6,554 nucleotides of DNA. Source: Eggerthellaceae bacterium (GTDB taxonomy: Bacteria; Actinomycetota; Coriobacteriia; Coriobacteriales; Eggerthellaceae). A program made the position numbers and the translations under genes. How positions within the stretch are numbered: position 1 is the first letter of the stretch; each line of letters begins with the position of its first letter. Of this stretch, positions 5,957-6,554 are shown piece by piece. The stretch lies in the NCBI GenBank assembly GCA_003452695.1, contig DMNP01000277.1, positions 1 through 6,554 of the forward strand, written 5' to 3'. The notes beneath the pieces were generated by a model. That model did no database searches and had not been told where the DNA came from. It saw only the letters and a program-made list of their open reading frames with translations.

Positions 5957-6554
5957 ATGCATAACGACAAGACACAGAAACACCTGACGATTCCGAGCGC
6001 CGTGGATGCCGCTCTGGTATCGGGACCGGCAGACAGCCTGCTGCGGCGCCTGGAAGGCGAATACAGTGCCTCCATCCGGCTGCGCGGAAACGAGCTCGCC
6101 ATCGAAGGCGAAGAGGTGGACGTCCGAAAGCTGACGAAGCTCTTCACCGACATGTTCGAGCGCATAGCGTCGGGCGAGGTGCCCGACGAGGCCTACCTGG
6201 ACCGGATTACCTTGCTCTTGAAGACATCCGAAATGGCCCCGTCTGCGTTGCGCGAAGACGTGCTGCTTACGCATCGCGGCAAGGCCATAAGACCCAAGAC
6301 CGCTGGCCAGAAGCGCTTCGTGGATGCCATTCGGTCCCATACGGTAACCTTCGGCATGGGGCCCGCCGGCACGGGGAAGACCTACCTTACGTGCGCGATG
6401 GCCGTGGCGGCCTTGCAGCGCAAGGAAATCGGCCGCATCGTGCTTACCCGCCCGATCGTCGAGGCGGGGGAGAGCCTGGGGTATCTGCCCGGCACGCTGA
6501 TGGAGAAGGTCGATCCCTACAACCGGCCCCTGTACGACGCGCTGTTCGACATGC
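5957..6554 (+). CDS. PhoH-like ATPase, N-terminal part (runs off the right edge)
   Basis: The visible 199 residues are the front of a PhoH-family protein, an ATPase often linked to RNA metabolism and commonly found next to ybeY. After a KH-like N-terminal segment (to about residue 110) come the entry motif KTAGQKRFVDAI (114-125), the Walker A GPAGTGKT (135-142) and the strongly conserved block IVLTRPIVEAGESLGYLPG (161-179), then EKVDPYNRPLYDAL (183-196). The family is about 320-340 residues, so roughly 40% is missing, including Walker B. The start is uncertain: ATG at 5957 has GAGG 12 nt upstream, while an in-frame ATG at 5939 would add six residues but has no purine-rich site. The gap after mtaB is only 34 nt, though TACAAT (5945-5950) resembles a -10 box without a clear -35, so a minor internal promoter is possible. 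Confidence 0.92.
   Translation, partial: MHNDKTQKHLTIPSAVDAALVSGPADSLLRRLEGEYSASIRLRGNELAIEGEEVDVRKLTKLFTDMFERIASGEVPDEAYLDRITLLLKTSEMAPSALREDVLLTHRGKAIRPKTAGQKRFVDAIRSHTVTFGMGPAGTGKTYLTCAMAVAALQRKEIGRIVLTRPIVEAGESLGYLPGTLMEKVDPYNRPLYDALFDM

Overview
The window is about 6.5 kb of GC-rich (roughly 60%) bacterial chromosome carrying ordinary housekeeping genes. The protein sequences and gene order (a short HrcA followed by dnaJ, then an MtaB-type methylthiotransferase, then a PhoH-like ATPase; an S20 gene divergent from lepA) fit a high-GC Gram-positive lineage. The best guess is Coriobacteriia, probably Eggerthellaceae. This placement rests on family knowledge and overall look, not on a search, and is moderately confident at best. 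No mobile element, CRISPR array, tRNA, rRNA or phage gene was seen.

Layout. Positions 1-1744 (minus strand) hold lepA, the elongation factor 4 GTPase, missing only its last residues beyond the left edge. A 100-bp divergent spacer separates it from rpsT (1845-2369, plus), which encodes ribosomal protein S20 with an unusual 87-residue charged, alanine-rich C-terminal extension. A perfect 14-bp terminator hairpin follows. The rest of the 437-bp rpsT-hrcA gap holds a striking 134-nt inverted-repeat element with a 24-bp GC-rich stem, further competing hairpins, and then a degenerate CIRCE operator overlapping a sigma-A-type promoter. From there four genes run on the plus strand with short gaps: hrcA (2807-3526), dnaJ (3556-4689), mtaB (4714-5922) and a phoH-like gene (5957 to beyond the right edge).

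How the genes fit together. HrcA is the CIRCE-binding repressor of chaperone genes and dnaJ encodes the Hsp40 co-chaperone, so the operator upstream of hrcA suggests an autoregulated hrcA-dnaJ unit. mtaB (tRNA ms2t6A37 formation) and phoH follow close behind and may be co-transcribed. grpE and dnaK are not in the cluster. The most notable points are an HrcA that keeps its DNA-binding head and C-terminal end but lacks about 100 residues covering the inserted dimerisation domain, the long S20 tail, and the unexplained inverted-repeat element between rpsT and hrcA.
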